This document shows, one piece after another, positions 12,678-26,121 of a stretch of 64,000 nucleotides of DNA. The notes under the pieces are model-generated. The model did no database searches. It saw only the letters and a program-made list of their open reading frames with translations, and was not told where the DNA came from. Positions within the stretch are counted from its first letter, which is position 1, and each line of letters opens with the position of its first letter. Position numbers and translations under genes: made by a program. Origin of the DNA: Cymbidium sinense (taxonomy: Eukaryota; Streptophyta; Magnoliopsida; Asparagales; Orchidaceae); NCBI GenBank assembly GCA_021442155.1, contig CM038225.1, positions 87,866,925 through 87,930,924 on the forward strand. Reading direction: 5' to 3'.

Positions 12678-15264
12678 ATCCAAGCTTGATAGAGCTCCTG
12701 GAGGCTCAGGATCAATCCCACGGCTTCATGGGATTGATCTACAAGGATCCTATGGTGGGATTCATATGAAATCACAATTTTCTTTGAAAAGGCCTAATAA
12801 AATTTAAAAAATGATTGGTTCACTAAAATTTATCTCACTTGAGCTTCAGACAAGCAGTTAACCGACCGAGCTTTTCCTTGAGGAGGTGAAGCCCTACTAA
12901 GAAGATGGAGCCTTGACTCCTCGTCGATGGCTCTATGGACCAAACATCACCAAAAAATGCATCAGAGTTATGCTTAGGGTGGTCTCTGGTGCTCGAATCG
13001 CTCAAAAGGAAATTTATTTTATCTCGCTCAAGCTTGGGGAACGTGTGGGCAAAGTTAATTTGGGATTGGTTGGGATTTGGTGGAGTTGAACGGAGTTGGA
13101 TCTTGTCCTATTTTGGGCGGCTCGGCCTCATCGTCTCTTGCGATAGGAAGGCTGGGAGCTTGGAGAATTACTCAGGGAGGATGTCTTGGGATGCTTGAGC
13201 TCTAGCAGATTCAATTTCTTGGATTGATTAGAATGAGGGGAAGTATACCTCCTCATCCCTAAAGATGGTTGGATGGGATGTGCTCTACCATTTGCTGTCT
13301 GGCGGCCAGAGGTGGTAGGAATGAGCTTAGGTGGCTCAGTTTGAATGGTCATGGGACTAAGGTGGCTGGCTTTAGTGGTCTATATCTCCTATGCGTGAAC
13401 CAATGAGGGGAGGTAGGTTAACATACCTCTTGACCAAGGGCTTACCTAACCACTTTGGGTTAGGTTAGCCACCTAGTTAGGGGTCCATTCTTGGCTTTGG
13501 GTGGCTGCCAAGTGCAAAAAATAGGAGGCTTTACCCATATTTTGATTTTGTCTCATATAGGAGGCTTTACCCATTGGGTAATGGGTCAAACCAGATATAA
13601 ATCAAGTTTAGTTGATTTGGCTGACCCAAGGTGAGCCAAGGATGACTCATGCCAAATTTCAATAGGTTTGGGCTTGGTTCAGATGGGTTTGGCTCAATTT
13701 GACCCATACAGGTCAATTTGGATTAGGTTGGGTAAACATGACCAATTGGTCAAATTGGGTCAGACCAAGGGTTAAGTCAAGTTTAAATTAATATTTGAAG
13801 TGTTTTGGTTCAATTGGTTTGGTTTAATTTGGCTTGGATTTGGATTTGACCCATTTGAGTTCATATCGATCAAATAGGTCAAGTTGCCCAATTTGGCCAA
13901 ATTGGTTTGGTTTAGGCATTGGTTCATATTCCATTGATCAATAAAAGATGATTGTAGGCTTTTGTTTCAATTAATTTAGATTTAGGATTGATTTAGACCA
14001 AATTGATCTTTTAGGTCAATTTGGGCTAAATGGGTCAATTTGGTTCAATTAAGGCTTTAATCGTGTTCAACAATCAATTTGGAATGGGTTTGAGTCATTA
14101 GTTGCAATCAATTTAGGTTAGATTTTGATTTGACCCAATTTGGCCCCTTATATCAAATTGGGTCAACTTGGGTCAAGAGGGCCAATCAGGTTTGGTTTAG
14201 CTCAATTGATGGTCAAGTCATGTTCAAGGATTAATTTTAGGTTGGCATGAATCATTGGTTTCAATTGATTTGACTTAGGATGAGATTTAGTTCATTTGGC
14301 TCATGTAGGTTAAGTGGGTTGATTTGGTCATATGGTTAAGTTGACTTGGTTAGACCCAATTGATGGCAATTGGTAAATCAAGGATGATCAACAATCATCA
14401 TACGATATTTTGGTTGGTTTGGTTCAATCCAATTCGGGTTGGGTTGAGATTTGGTTCAAATAGGTCAAATCGATCATTTTGGGTCAAGTGGACCAATTGG
14501 GCTAATTGAGTTAGATTTGATTTGATTTGAATTGAATTGTAGTTTGGTAATTAATTTGGAATTGATCTATATTTTTGGTTGCAATTAATTTGGGTTTAAA
14601 TTGGTTTTAGCTCATTTGAGTATTTTAGATCAAATGGGTTAGGTTAGGTTAGGTTGATTGAATTGAATTTGGCTTGGTTGGTTTTGATTGTAGATTTGAT
14701 TTGGTTTGGAATGATGATTAAAGGATTGAATTTCTTTATGAGAAAATCAATTAAGTTTGATTTGGATTGAAGGAAATTTGGCTAAGTCCATAGGATTAAA
14801 TCATGGGCTTAGATTTGGGATATGGTGGATTTGATTTGAAGATTTGGATTTTTAATGATTGAAGGATTGATTGGTTTTTGAGAAGATCAATTGAATTTGA
14901 TTTGGATTGAAGGGAATTCGGCTAAGTCCATAGTATCAAATCATAGACTTAGGTTTGGGTTAATTTTAGGTTTGAAGATTTGAATTGGAATTGAGATTCA
15001 ATTGAAATTGGATATGTGGATTTGAGATTCAATTTTGGCCAAGAAGGTAGGCATAGTTTTGGCTAAGCTATTGGCCAGGTAGGCTTCCCTAGGTCCTAAG
15101 GCATAGCCTAATCCTATGGCTAACCCTTCTAAGTCTCTAGGTTTAGGTTAAGCATTTCCTTTAGCCACTAGAAGCGCCTTATGACTAAGGGGCCCTTAGT
15201 GTCTATAAGACTCCTAAACCTATGATGGGAAGATTGGATCCTCACTCTAAAAGTGAGGTCAACA
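12678..15264 (-). mobile_element. Inverted LTR 5' fragment inside element A
   Basis: On the minus strand it begins TGTTGACCTCACTTTTAG at 15,264 and continues through the TTGAC-rich block (~13,580-14,640) and the GAGTATATCTCC-like block (~13,240) to about LTR position 2.9 kb. It replaces everything between gag and the last part of integrase. The open frame 12,553-12,804 runs from gag straight into it and is therefore a chimera, not a gene. Confidence 0.82.
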
Positions 15265-15279
15265 ATCCATCCTAGAGCA

Positions 15280-15482
15280 CTTTGAGTTAGAGAGCTTGTC
15301 TTAGTTCTAAGGAGACCAATTGTAGCTCATCTAAGATGGGAGGAAAATTTGAACCTAGTTGGAAAGGCCTTTTCGACATAGAAAAGGCCTACCAAGGTGG
15401 CTCCTATAAACTTATCAACCATAAAGGTGAATGACCAATGCTTCCGATCAATGGGCTTTATCTAAAGAAATATTATGCATAA
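15280..15482 (+). pseudogene. Integrase C-terminal tail (element A)
   Basis: The frame reads KMGGKFEPSWKGLFDIEKAYQ.., then GSYKLINHKGE and, after a stop, INGLYLKKYYA. This is the classic C-terminus of Tat-lineage plant gypsy polyproteins (GGKF.P.WEGPY.V..AY.GGAYKL, then NG..LK.YY). It matches 52,300-52,470 of element B. All preceding pol sequence is missing, replaced by the inverted LTR fragment. Confidence 0.82.
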
Positions 15483-17756
15483 ACAATGTCCTAAATAATT
15501 TTTTATAAATAAAAATCTCATTTAAACCAATCTATTCTCCAAGTTAAAGTATTTTCAATTACCAAACTCTTGATATGTTTAGGGAAGGTGTAAAAAAACC
15601 CGAGTGGCACCCTAACCCTTATTGGCACAACAAAAACACAAAATTACACACAAACACAAACAAATCATACACAAAATTCCATCACCTCAGACTACTTTAA
15701 GTTAAGATAAGACCCCCAACGGCCCTCACTTAGTAGCTGCACTGGGTCAGGTAAAATTCACTAGTTGGCTAGTGAATCACCCCAGTAGTTATCCTTGCCC
15801 AGAAAGATGTAAGTCTTCATGCTTTCTTTCTAGCTTGACTGTTGCAAACTGATGAGCCCTTTTATCAACTTGATGTATTTTACTACACAGCTAGTAAGTC
15901 ATCTTGATAGCTAGTCATGTTCTTGGAGATGTGAGTCCTCAAGATTTCTCATCGAGCTAGCTATCGTATAATGACTAGATCTGAGAACATATATTGAAGG
16001 ATTAGGGCAAGACCTCCAGCGGCTCCTCTTCCTCTTCACTATTTCAAGATTGGGTTCAATCCTCCTTCTTGACTCCCCACTTGGTAGTCACCCTAGGTCA
16101 GATAGTAGTTGTCTAGATGATGACAGACTATCCTGATGATCGATTAGGAAGATGTGGGTCCATGATGCTTTCTTCATAGATTGATCATCGTAAACTGACG
16201 GGCACCTTAGGTTGGTTAGTTTTCTTTGCTGACCGCAACCCACCTTGTGGATAACACTGCTCAGATAGATGTGACTCCCCGTGCTTTCTCCCTGTCGACC
16301 ACTGTATACCTATAGGCTTTATATATTTCAGGGGTTAGGATAAGACCCCTTGTGGCACCTTCCTTATGGGCATTCTATTTGGATTACATATTTATGACCC
16401 CATATAGTCATGACCTAGGTTATATTTAGATTAAACAGTTCCCCTTTCCTAGTATCCACTTCTTTAGTTGGAAGCTCTGTACTACGGATGTACAGACTAT
16501 CCCTTAGGCCAATAAATCTAAGATAGGCCAAAGTCCCCGTGGATCATTATTAGTGTGTCCCATCGTAAACCAACAGGATCCACACTAAATAAACAAAATA
16601 CAAATAAAATAACATCTCTTATGGATTAGGATAATACCACTAGTGGTACCTTTTCCCGAGTAGGCATCTTATCTTTTTGGGCAGTGTCAGCAAAACTCCC
16701 TTTAGGAATCACCTTGACTATCTAAGCTGAAATAAGACCCCCAAAGGTCCTCACTTAGTAGTCACCCTAGGTCAAGTTTGACATGCTATATAATCAGTGG
16801 TTCACCCCGATGGTTGATTCTTCTTTGGAAGATGTGAGTCCCTAAGCTTTCTTCCTTGTTCAGCCATCATAAACTGATGGGAAACCCATAGGTTGGATAG
16901 TCTCTACTATACGGCTAGTGGACTGCCCCTTTGAGTTAGTAAGTCTAAGGTAAGTCCAAGCTTTTGTAGCCCTTCCTTAGTGTGACTCATTGCAAGTCGA
17001 TTGGATCCATCTACATATGCTTAGGGTTAGGATCATACCCTCCCCTTTCCCTAATGACTACTTTAGGATCATATCAAGCCATTGCAGCCCCTCTCCTAGT
17101 AGTTTCCCATTAGGTTGAGTGGTATCATCCTATGGATGAGCAGACTACTCCATTGGGCTAGTAAATCTAAGGCAACTCTAGGCTCATGTGGCCCCTCCAT
17201 AGTGATCCATTGTAAACTAACAGGGTCCATATTAATTCAATAATCAAACATAGGTCAAAATCAACATGAATTACCAAAGTTAAATAAAAATTCATCAACT
17301 AAACTAATTAACCAAACTATATTAATCAAACCAAACCAACTCTAATCCAAATCTCATTTGCCTTTAACAAGGCCCTCACTCATGGCCTTGACATGATTCA
17401 ATCCTCAACAAACCCATCTTCATGTATTGAACGCATAGACAAATTCCAAATCATCATTTTTAGCAAATCTGCATTCATGTCCCTCGTATGACTCAATCCC
17501 CGACAGGATCCCTTTTTGTCCGTCATACAAAACCAATCCACGAATAAATAAAGTTAAATATAGACAATTCTCTTCCCATGCCCCGACAGAATGAAATCAA
17601 TTGAATTACATTAAGATCTAAGTTCCTTTTAACCCTCTATTTAGGTATAGATAATCTCCATTTATGTTCTTGGCCTTCTCGGGCACTTTTGAGCACCCAA
17701 TCAATGCCAATACCTATGGTGTGCCTTCAGTTAAACCACACCTATTGGGGGTCCTT
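15483..17756 (+). repeat. Repeat-rich 3' UTR of element A
   Basis: A non-coding stretch between the pol stop and the 3' LTR. It holds degenerate tandem units with recurring phrases: GATGTGAGTCC variants (e.g. ~15,809, 15,930, 16,150, 16,271, 16,826), each followed by a TGCTTTCTTCC-like phrase, and AGGATAAGACCCCC variants (~15,700, 16,010, 16,335, 16,725). Element B has a homologous array at 52,480-55,154. Tandem repeats in this position are known for Tat/Ogre elements. Confidence 0.78.
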
Positions 17757-20700
17757 TTTTTACCTCACTTTTGGAGTGAGGATTAATCTTTCTCATCTTA
17801 AATCTAGGAACGTTCTAGACATAGGGATTTTCTTAGTACTAGGAAACTTTTAGTGATTAAGGGAACACTAAACTTAAGCTTAGAGACCTGGAGGGCATAA
17901 CCCTAAGCTTAGACTCCACCTTAGGCCAAATAGGTTTCACCTATCCTATAGCCCAAACTAAGACTTATACATATTCACTCATCCAAGATTAAGCTCGTGT
18001 AGATGGAGCTAAACTAACCTCAAACTTATTCAATTAATCTTAATTGAATTTAGTTTTTTAATCTTAGCTCCAAGCCAAACTAACTTAGACCTCAACCCAA
18101 GTTAATACATCATGATCCTATTATTCAATTTAATCACATTCAAGCAAACTAAATCCAATTTGATTTTCTAAATCACTTCAATTATTCATTAGATCATTTC
18201 AAGCCACTTCAACACTTGCAATCAGGCCAATTGAGCTAGAAGAAGGTGACTAACCCAAGTTAGCCATTTGACCTAAAGGGTTCAAATGAGCCAAAAATCT
18301 AAGTAAGCTTAAATCATTTATAATCAAAGCCACCAATCAACTTCAAAATTATCATTGAACACATCCTAAACCATTCATAACCCTAATTAGCCTAAGTCAA
18401 CTTGACCAAGTCACTTGATCCAATGTGACCTAAAAGGGGTAATTGAACCAAACTCAAATTAAACTCTTATTGGATCAATTCAAACCATCCAGTCACTTCA
18501 TTAATAATTGTAGATCCTTATTTAACATTCCACTATAATCAATTGAGCTTAATCAAGTGAAATTTTCTTTTGACCCAATTTGACCTAAAGGACAATTTGA
18601 ACCAAATCAAATCTTAGACCAAATTGGTAGAAATCAATGCTTCTAACCAATAACCAATTCAATATTGAACATAATTTAACCTTCAATTGAACCCAATTTG
18701 GTCAATCTAGCCCAATTTGACCTATTGAATCAACTCACTCCATAATCCAAATTAATTCAAATCAACCCTTCCAATCAATCATCAATGATCAATTAAACAT
18801 AGACCTAACCCATGTTCAAGCCAATTTGGCCAATGTGGTCAAATTGATCAACATGACTCATTTGACCTGAATTGAACCATATGAGCCAAATTCAAATCTA
18901 ACCCAAATTAAATTAAACCAATTGCACTCATTCACTCTAATGACCAATTGAACTCACTTAAGTCATCACTTTGACCCAATTTAGTGAAAATGGTCAACTT
19001 AGCCCAACTTGACCATTTGACCCATATGGGTCAAATTGAGCCAAACCCAACCAAACCAAGCCCAAACCAAACCAAACTTGTCATGACTCATCCTTGGGTC
19101 ACCATGGGCGTCCAAGAAGGTCCAACCCATGGTGAATCCAGTTTAGATCAAACCCATTGAACCAAGCCACCCAAATGGGATAAAATCCTCATTTGGATGG
19201 GCTATCCACCCCCTTACCCCATGGAAAACTCCTGTGGCTCTTCTTGGACAAGAAGACCACTGATCTAACCTAATATAAAGCTATTGGGCTCAGCCTTTGA
19301 CCAAGAGAGGGTGAGTTTATCCATGTCAATTCATTGGTCCACCTAAGGGAGAGTGCACACCTCATGCCAGCCCACTACACTCCCTCAGCCTCTTACCCTC
19401 AACTACCTCAATAGTCCCCTGCCATCTCCAGCCACTGACCATGATCATATAGCTGCCAAAGTCTAAACTAATCCTAGCACTTAGTTTAGCTCGAGGAAAG
19501 TATACTTTTCCCCATCAATTCAAACTGAGCAAGAGCTTCCTTAGAGCATAGCACACAGTCTCATACCATCTCCCGAGCTCCTCGTGCACTCCACTTTTGA
19601 TGAGACCAGCTCCTGATTAAACCTAAGAGTCCCATCTCTCCAAATTTTCTAAACCCCACCAAACTCAAATTAACTCTTCCCACATCTTCACCTCATTCCA
19701 ACAAGCTAGAATGAATCATTTCTTGAGCAATCTATTGAGCTTTGCAATGGTGTTTGGTCAATAGAGCAATCAACAGGAAGTAGCTTGTGATCATCTCAGT
19801 AGGACTTTATTATTTTAAGATGAAGGTACCTCTATTGGTGGACTTCCAGTCTATAGCTTCGTCTAGGTAAAAATTCAGCAATCGTAGCTTTGGCCCCTTA
19901 GGTTTTGATCTTTTTTGAAGTGAATAATGTTTTTGTACAATCTCCACCATAGGATCTTCCTAGGATCATTCTGTGATTAGTTTGTAGTTGATTTCACTGT
20001 CGAATGAGCTCCAACAAGCTCAGATCAAGCAGAGGAAAGTGCTCGTAAGAAGATGGATCACCAGCCATCCATTCCACATGATTAGAATGGAGGGTCATGA
20101 TTAATCGCATTAGAAATTTCAATTTAATCCCTTTAAAATCACATAATTAATTTTGATTGTTCGATTTAAGATCAAATGGCTAAGAGGAAATTATGTTTGT
20201 CACCACTGAGTCAACTTCCATGTCGAACAATTTAAGTAACCAATACTGCTACGCCACATGGAAAGTGTTATCACATTAGTTTACATGTGGCACCAATGGT
20301 TTAAAGATTTAATTAGCTTTAAAAATATAATTAAATGGCAAGAACTTCAAAAAATCATAACCAATTGTAAAAAATTCTTAAAATGCAAATAAAATTTTGG
20401 AAAGATTAGATAGAGGAGAATTTATGAAAAATAAAATCCTTAATTTATGCCTAATGAACAATGCTTAATTATGAAGCTTAGGATAATTACATTAATTAAG
20501 GATAAATTACTTGGCTAATTAATTCTAAATTTAGTGGAATAATTCCAAGGAATCTCATCTACCTCCCATAATTTTTTTGGAATTATTTTTCTTATAATTT
20601 AAATAATTTGGAATTTCAATCCTAATCATTCTCTTTAATCAATTAAATAATTATTAAGATAGGTGAACATTAAAAATTAAATAATTAATGATAATTAATC

Positions 20701-21680
20701 ATTATGGATAGTGGGAATAGTGAGGAGAAATAATTAGGCCCCCTTTCTTAATTATTTCTCAAAATGTATTTTCTTAAGAGGGCTAATTAACATATGTAAC
20801 AATTAAGTGATAATTATAAAATTAATGATAAAATAAAAATCAAACAAAATTAATAAGTGGTTTAGATAATTCAAACATAATCCATTAATTTCCTTTTATG
20901 TGTTCAATAACATAAAGTCATTAAAGAAATTATGATTAACCCACTAGTATGTGAAAATCATAAGAGTAGTTAAGTTTGATTATTTCCTTTTTTAATCTAA
21001 TTAGCTCTTAAGCATGAGCCTAATTGCATTAGATTCCTTTAGGTGCATTGCAAATTTTACTTTCTTAAAAGCATATTATTGAAGGCTCATGATCAATTAG
21101 TTAATTAAATTAAAGAAGTTTAGGAAAGGGTAATTAAATTCATATGCTTAATGTCTTGAACCTAATCAACTCATAAAATCCATTTAATTTTTTTCTTTAA
21201 ATATATCAAATCACCAACATGGGATGGGGTAATTAATAAATATCATATCTCCTCTTTAGGTTTTAACAACTCAAACATCAAAATAAAATCTTATAAGAAC
21301 TTTGGTTAGTCTTAAGAAATATTTATTTGGCTTGATTGTCCTTAGGACTTAATGTAATTGAGTATATTATGTGGTAGTATTTAATTACTTCTTTTCAATC
21401 ATTATAAATGTGCATACCATTTGTTTTATATGTTCATGTTTTAAAAAATAAAAGAGAACTAAAAGAATATGGTTGCATTTAAGTTGTATGTGGCTATTAT
21501 CACTAATGAATTCCAAATTATTTTTAAAACTATAGGCTAATGATGTATAAGAATGTGTAATTTAAGTTAATGTTGGCTATAAATGTCTAATAAAGTTTAC
21601 ATTTAGTTATAATTTACATATGGTAAAGGATTTTTTTGTCTTCATGGTTCATGTGCATGTTTAAATATGTTTAAGTTGGA

Positions 21681-22150
21681 AAGTATATAGTTTGGACATC
21701 CCGGGAACACAAGAATTTAAGTTGCCCCAAGGAGGTCTTAGATAATCTTACTTCCCTAGTTTAACGATGGCATGTACTTGCTTAATTTCATTCATGTGTA
21801 TTCATGTGCTAGAATCTGGAATAAAACCTTGCTTCACATGAACAAAAGATTTGCTTTAATATAACTTTTCCATGATTTTCATTTCTATGTTTATGTATAT
21901 ATTTATATGTATTTAATTTGTCAAGTATATAGTCAGGACATCCTAGGAATATGAGGTTTTAGGTAGCCCCAAGGAGGTCTTAGATAATCTCACTTCTCTA
22001 GTTTAACAATGACAGATATTTACTTAAATCTCTAATACATATGTGCATATGCTTAACTCTAAAATAAAATCTTTACTTTCTACCAAATTCATGCATTAAT
22101 AGTCATCAAGTGTGCAAAATATAAATATATATATTGAATTAAATATCATG
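21681..22150 (+). repeat. ~242-bp tandem duplication inside LTR
   Basis: Two adjacent units each begin AAGTATATAG (21,681 and 21,923). They share GGACATCC and GCCCCAAGGAGGTCTTAGAT, then a CTAGTTTAACRATG phrase. The homologous stretch of the LTR at 59,785-59,930 has a single unit, so the duplication is specific to this copy. Confidence 0.8.
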
Positions 22151-23155
22151 AACAATAAAAAAATAAAGAAGTGTGTATGCTATTGATTATGGAAAAAAGT
22201 AATGGAATGTTATTCATGTAATAATGACTCAATTATATTAATTCTAAGATTTCTTTCATGTTTGAATATGACTTCTTCAGACTAGCCATAATTTAGATTT
22301 AATAAAATGTTTATAAATAGTTCACTAAAGAAACCAAAGTCATAATAATATACCTTTAGAAATTAACTTAGGGAAGGGATGAAAGGGGTCAAACATCTAT
22401 CTTTCTTCATAATAATTAGATGTTAAGTAAGCATCAAATGAAATAAGAAAGTGTAAACTAAAATTAATCAATTCATTCAAAGATTTGAAGTGAAACCTCT
22501 CTTAATGTTTAACTTAAATAATTCTAAACTTTAGACAATCATACTCTTATAGCTTAATCAAGACACACCACATTAAACCTTAGCACACATATTAGAATGC
22601 TAAGTCATCAATTTTAGTGTCAAGTTAGGTGATGTATGTTATGGTATTGTGTTTTATTTTATGATGTAATATTTTAGACTAGATGTTAGGATTATTTGTG
22701 TGTAGACTGGATGTTAGGTCACTAATAGCTTGCTAATATTTTTTTACAGGGGATTCTGCTGAAGGGGCCACTATAATAAAGTAAATATAAATGTCCTTGC
22801 TTGTTGGTGTTGCTTATACCCCCTAAGCACAATTTAATTAGGATAGGTGGGCTTGACTACCCAAGTACAAGGTGCTAAGTCCAAATATGTGAAATACAAT
22901 TGCTTATCTTATATGTTCTCTTAGCTAACATCTATTTTATAGGTGTAGTTAGATTTCATTTTTCATAAATATCTAATTTTTGCAATAGGATTAGGATTAG
23001 TGCTATGAGGTTTATGATGAGCAGTGGGTAGAGGGCAAAGACTAGGGAGGCCCTTCCTAGAGAAAAATGGATCCAAAGAAAGGATAGAAGAACATGAGAT
23101 TGAAGACCCCCATGACACTTATTTTAATTATAATATTCAATTATAATCTAGGTTG

Positions 23156-23162
23156 TATAAGG
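23156..23162 (+). promoter_or_regulatory. Candidate LTR TATA box (TATAAGG)
   Basis: The TGTATAAGGGTAGAGCT context is conserved with 61,065 and, inverted, 6,185. The downstream GGGGTGTATGCTGGTACC block (~23,192-23,213) is the candidate start region. Confidence 0.55.
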
Positions 23163-24632
23163 GTAGAGCTCTACTACCTAACTTTTTTTCGGGGTGTATG
23201 CTGGTACCCGGCCACATCAGCCTCTTATTTTTTATAATACTCATATGTTTGATTGTTGTGTTTAGTTTATGCATTAGAAATGATAAATTTTTCATAGGTT
23301 CTTTAAAATGTGATGATTTGATGTCTGGCATGGATGTGGTATGCTCTTTAGGATAAAATTAAATTTTCTATACTCACTAAAAATTCATAACTAAATTTTA
23401 AAACAACTCATAACCTCATCTTAAAACTGAGGTCTATAATCAAGATAAATAAAATATTAGAAACTCCTTTGTTGAATATTGTATGTTATCACACCATGCA
23501 TATCATATTATGCCACTCTTGAATAGGGATGGTAACCATTCTTCCACGATAGGGATATGCTTGACCTTTGAGGACAATCCTTTGTAGTGGAGAAAACCTC
23601 CTCTAAGTTATTTATCGCATGACAAAATTTCATCACACATATAGGCATAATTGTCCTAAGCCTTGGTCCCCAAAATGAATGTGTCAAAATAATAAAAAAT
23701 TTGTAAACTTTCAACATTAGTCTATGTCATGCTTGCATATCAAACATCATCTAGTCTCTTAGGGAGTTAGTTTAGAACTTTAGCTTCTTCTTATTTAAAT
23801 AATAGCCTAACCATGTTACATTTACATAAGACTAGCTTACATAGTTTTAAAGCATAGGATGTGTTAGATGGCAGCCCCTTCAAGCAGTTGCAAGTCCAGA
23901 AGAGTCGGGATGTGTCTATTCTCTCCTATGGAGGTAAACTATTATATCACATTTTTTATTAGACACATATCATGCTTCTAGTTTGTGCTAAAACATTTTA
24001 GGTTTAGATTCTGAGGTTACTTATTTCCTTTAGGCTACGAGTATAAGTCCTCACCTCGTAAACATTTCCATAATATTGGGTTGTTGGACTATAAGTCCTA
24101 GCATTCTAATGAAATTCCAATTAAACAAAAGTAAATTATCTCTTTCAAAATTGTAAAGACTCATTATTGGGTAGATTGAAGCACTTACTAGGTTTCCTAA
24201 TATCACAGATGCTTCCTATTTATTCTCCTTTGGAATCTATGAAGAAGTCTTCTTATTCGAATAATCCCATTTGATTTTTAATAATAACTAATTCTTTGAT
24301 AGTCTAGCCTTGAAATCTTTGGAGATGCTTATCGACTACTTTAATCAAGAGTATTCTTAGGAAATTCTCATTTCTAAGATGTAATTAACTATCAGAGCTT
24401 GCTTCCATAAGGAACTAAAAAGCTCAACATAATATAAACCCTGCTTTGCTTCTCCATGCAAAGTAAGGAAAGATCTCTAGTACATACGTAGACCCATATA
24501 CCTTAGGAGACTTTATTAGGTGATTAGGTCCATTGTAGAGTGATATTTCTATTTTTTGAGATAGTACATCATACATTGATGTCGCACCCAATCACTTCAA
24601 TAAGTATCCCCTAAGATCTACATTGTGTCTTT

Positions 24633-25408
24633 ATGACTCCAAATTAAACCACTATAATGGCAAGGAGCTCAAACTGTGCTATAGAAAGCTCTCTCTAGTA
24701 GGATCTCAAGGCTCTGAAATTGTGCTCAAGATCTTTGTGAACTATAGAGACTTTATTGAAAGTAGTACCGAGTGAGGTCTCTACAGTAGTGATTATGTCT
24801 ATAAGATATCTTGAAAAGTAGTGTGTAGTGAGAATAGTCTGAACTCAATAACTCTGCACAAGGATTCCCAAAGCTGTAGCTCTCCTACTTGAAGACCCAA
24901 GGTAGAAACATAATCTAATAAAGAATTTGATTTCACATAGAAGCTAGATATCTCAGGAATGGTTTCTAGATCAATGCTCAAAAGTAGATAACATAATGCC
25001 ATCACTATATGACATATGCTCATTGAAGAATCGTAATGTAGAGGATCTGAAAGCCTAGGATGTATCCTGGAGCTGAAGCATGAAATCTCTAGACCAATTA
25101 AGTGCCTCTAAGATATATCTCTCAAACTATGAATGCGGTGACTATCTGCATAAGAGTCAAGCTCTATTGAGGAATCATCCTGGGTGGCACTCAGTAACTC
25201 CCAAGTTGAATCTAATAAGAGTGGCTTGTGGCTAGTTTTTAGAGTGTCAGATTTCTCTGTATATGGGTCTTCTTCAATATTGATATGGTCACTACTGATA
25301 GGCTGAGTAGGCACTAGGAAAGCATCACTAATATCTGCCAATAATACCAAAGAGGCATCACTCTTTATCTTCCCTCTTCTTACTCTTGCCGAGGTACTTT
25401 ACTAGCAT
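24633..25408 (-). pseudogene. Unclassified minus-strand ORF remnant
   Basis: From an ATG at 25,408 (minus) a Lys-rich start MLVKYLGKSKKREDKE runs into a one-base shift. It continues as an acidic frame SDASLVLLADISDAF.. to about 25,108, then LHYDSSMSICHIVMALCYL and LQLWESLCRVIEFRLFSLH (~25,023-24,799). A TATA box lies about 100 bases upstream. The layout suggests the leader and first ORF of a retroelement on the minus strand. I do not recognise the family, and the link between the two frames is inferred. Confidence 0.35.
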
Positions 25409-25511
25409 GTTGCTTTCCCAAAGTAGAATGCAAACTGAAAGAGGAAGAGAGCAAGAATTTCCAAAATAGAAACTAAAGATTTAGAATAAAAAATGAGTAG
25501 CCTAGGGGTCC

Positions 25512-25519
25512 TACTTATA
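25512..25519 (-). promoter_or_regulatory. Candidate TATA box (TATAAGTA), minus strand
   Basis: Reads CTATAAGTAGGACCCC on the minus strand, about 105 bases before the ATG at 25,408 and followed by a CT- and GA-rich leader. This fits a plant or LTR promoter driving the remnant ORF. Confidence 0.4.
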
Positions 25520-25559
25520 GACTAGACCCAACACCGTATTTTTAAAACACTAGACCAGT

Positions 25560-26050
25560 GCTCCAATGCTAAGCTTGTAGCGCCAAGGCTTTGGTCAACA
25601 TACTAGAACTGTCACCGTGCCTATCAAAAAGGCATATTTATGGTATTTATGATAATTAATTTTGTAACTGATGCTATACAAAAAATGAGGTTGAACATTG
25701 ATTTAGCGCCATAATGCTCTGACACAGCATTCGCAACGTTGATGAAAAATGTTTATCCTTTTTCATTAAAAGCTTCTATCCATCTGCTTGCTTGTTCGAA
25801 CTGACCTTTGATTAGTGCTATTGTGCAATATTGTTAACGGGTTGGTGTTGGTCAACTAGTCATCCTGATTAATTTATTCCAATATCATGCCATCTTAACA
25901 GCTATGACACTAACCTTATAGCGCCGAGGTGAGTTTTTAAGACACAAATTTTTGCATCATAATACTACAATGCTAATTACTTAATGCCAAGGCACCATAT
26001 TAATAGCATCGAGGCACTACCATGATAGCACCAAGGTGCCATATTTTTAA
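25560..26050. repeat. Degenerate AGCGCCAAGG-type short repeats
   Basis: Recurring phrases: TAGCGCCAAGGC (~25,591), TAGCGCCATAATGC (~25,706), TAGCGCCGAGGTG (~25,919), AATGCCAAGGCACC (~25,984), CATCGAGGCAC (~26,008) and TAGCACCAAGGTGCC (~26,025), interspersed with AATGCTAAGC-like phrases. They lie upstream of the minus-strand TATA box and could be an enhancer-like part of an LTR. Confidence 0.5.
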
Positions 26051-26121
26051 CCCTGAAGCCCTACTCCGCTGAACCAAAAATTAATATTTGTCTTGTGAAT
26101 ATCTAAATAAATACGATACTC

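Larger units (their letters stand above)
17757..24632 (+). mobile_element. Long gypsy LTR, 3' LTR of element A
   Basis: Starts ACCTCACTTTTGGAGTGAGG (terminal hairpin) after a 3' UTR end shared with element B (TGTGCCTTCAG.., ACCACACCTATTGGGGG). It then follows the 55,155-62,560 LTR in order: TTGAC array (~18,400-19,080), AT-rich middle, TATA motif (23,156), and the tail blocks 'GTAATTAACTATCAGAGCTTGC' region (~24,380) and GAGATAGTACATC (~24,558). Homology stops at about 24,632, some 90 bases short of the LTR end. It contains a private tandem duplication (21,681-22,150). Confidence 0.85.

Noticed and set aside
23153..23356. 67-codon ORF near the LTR TATA box
   Set aside because: Starts at the promoter motif of the LTR, has no recognisable family, and other LTR copies lack the frame.
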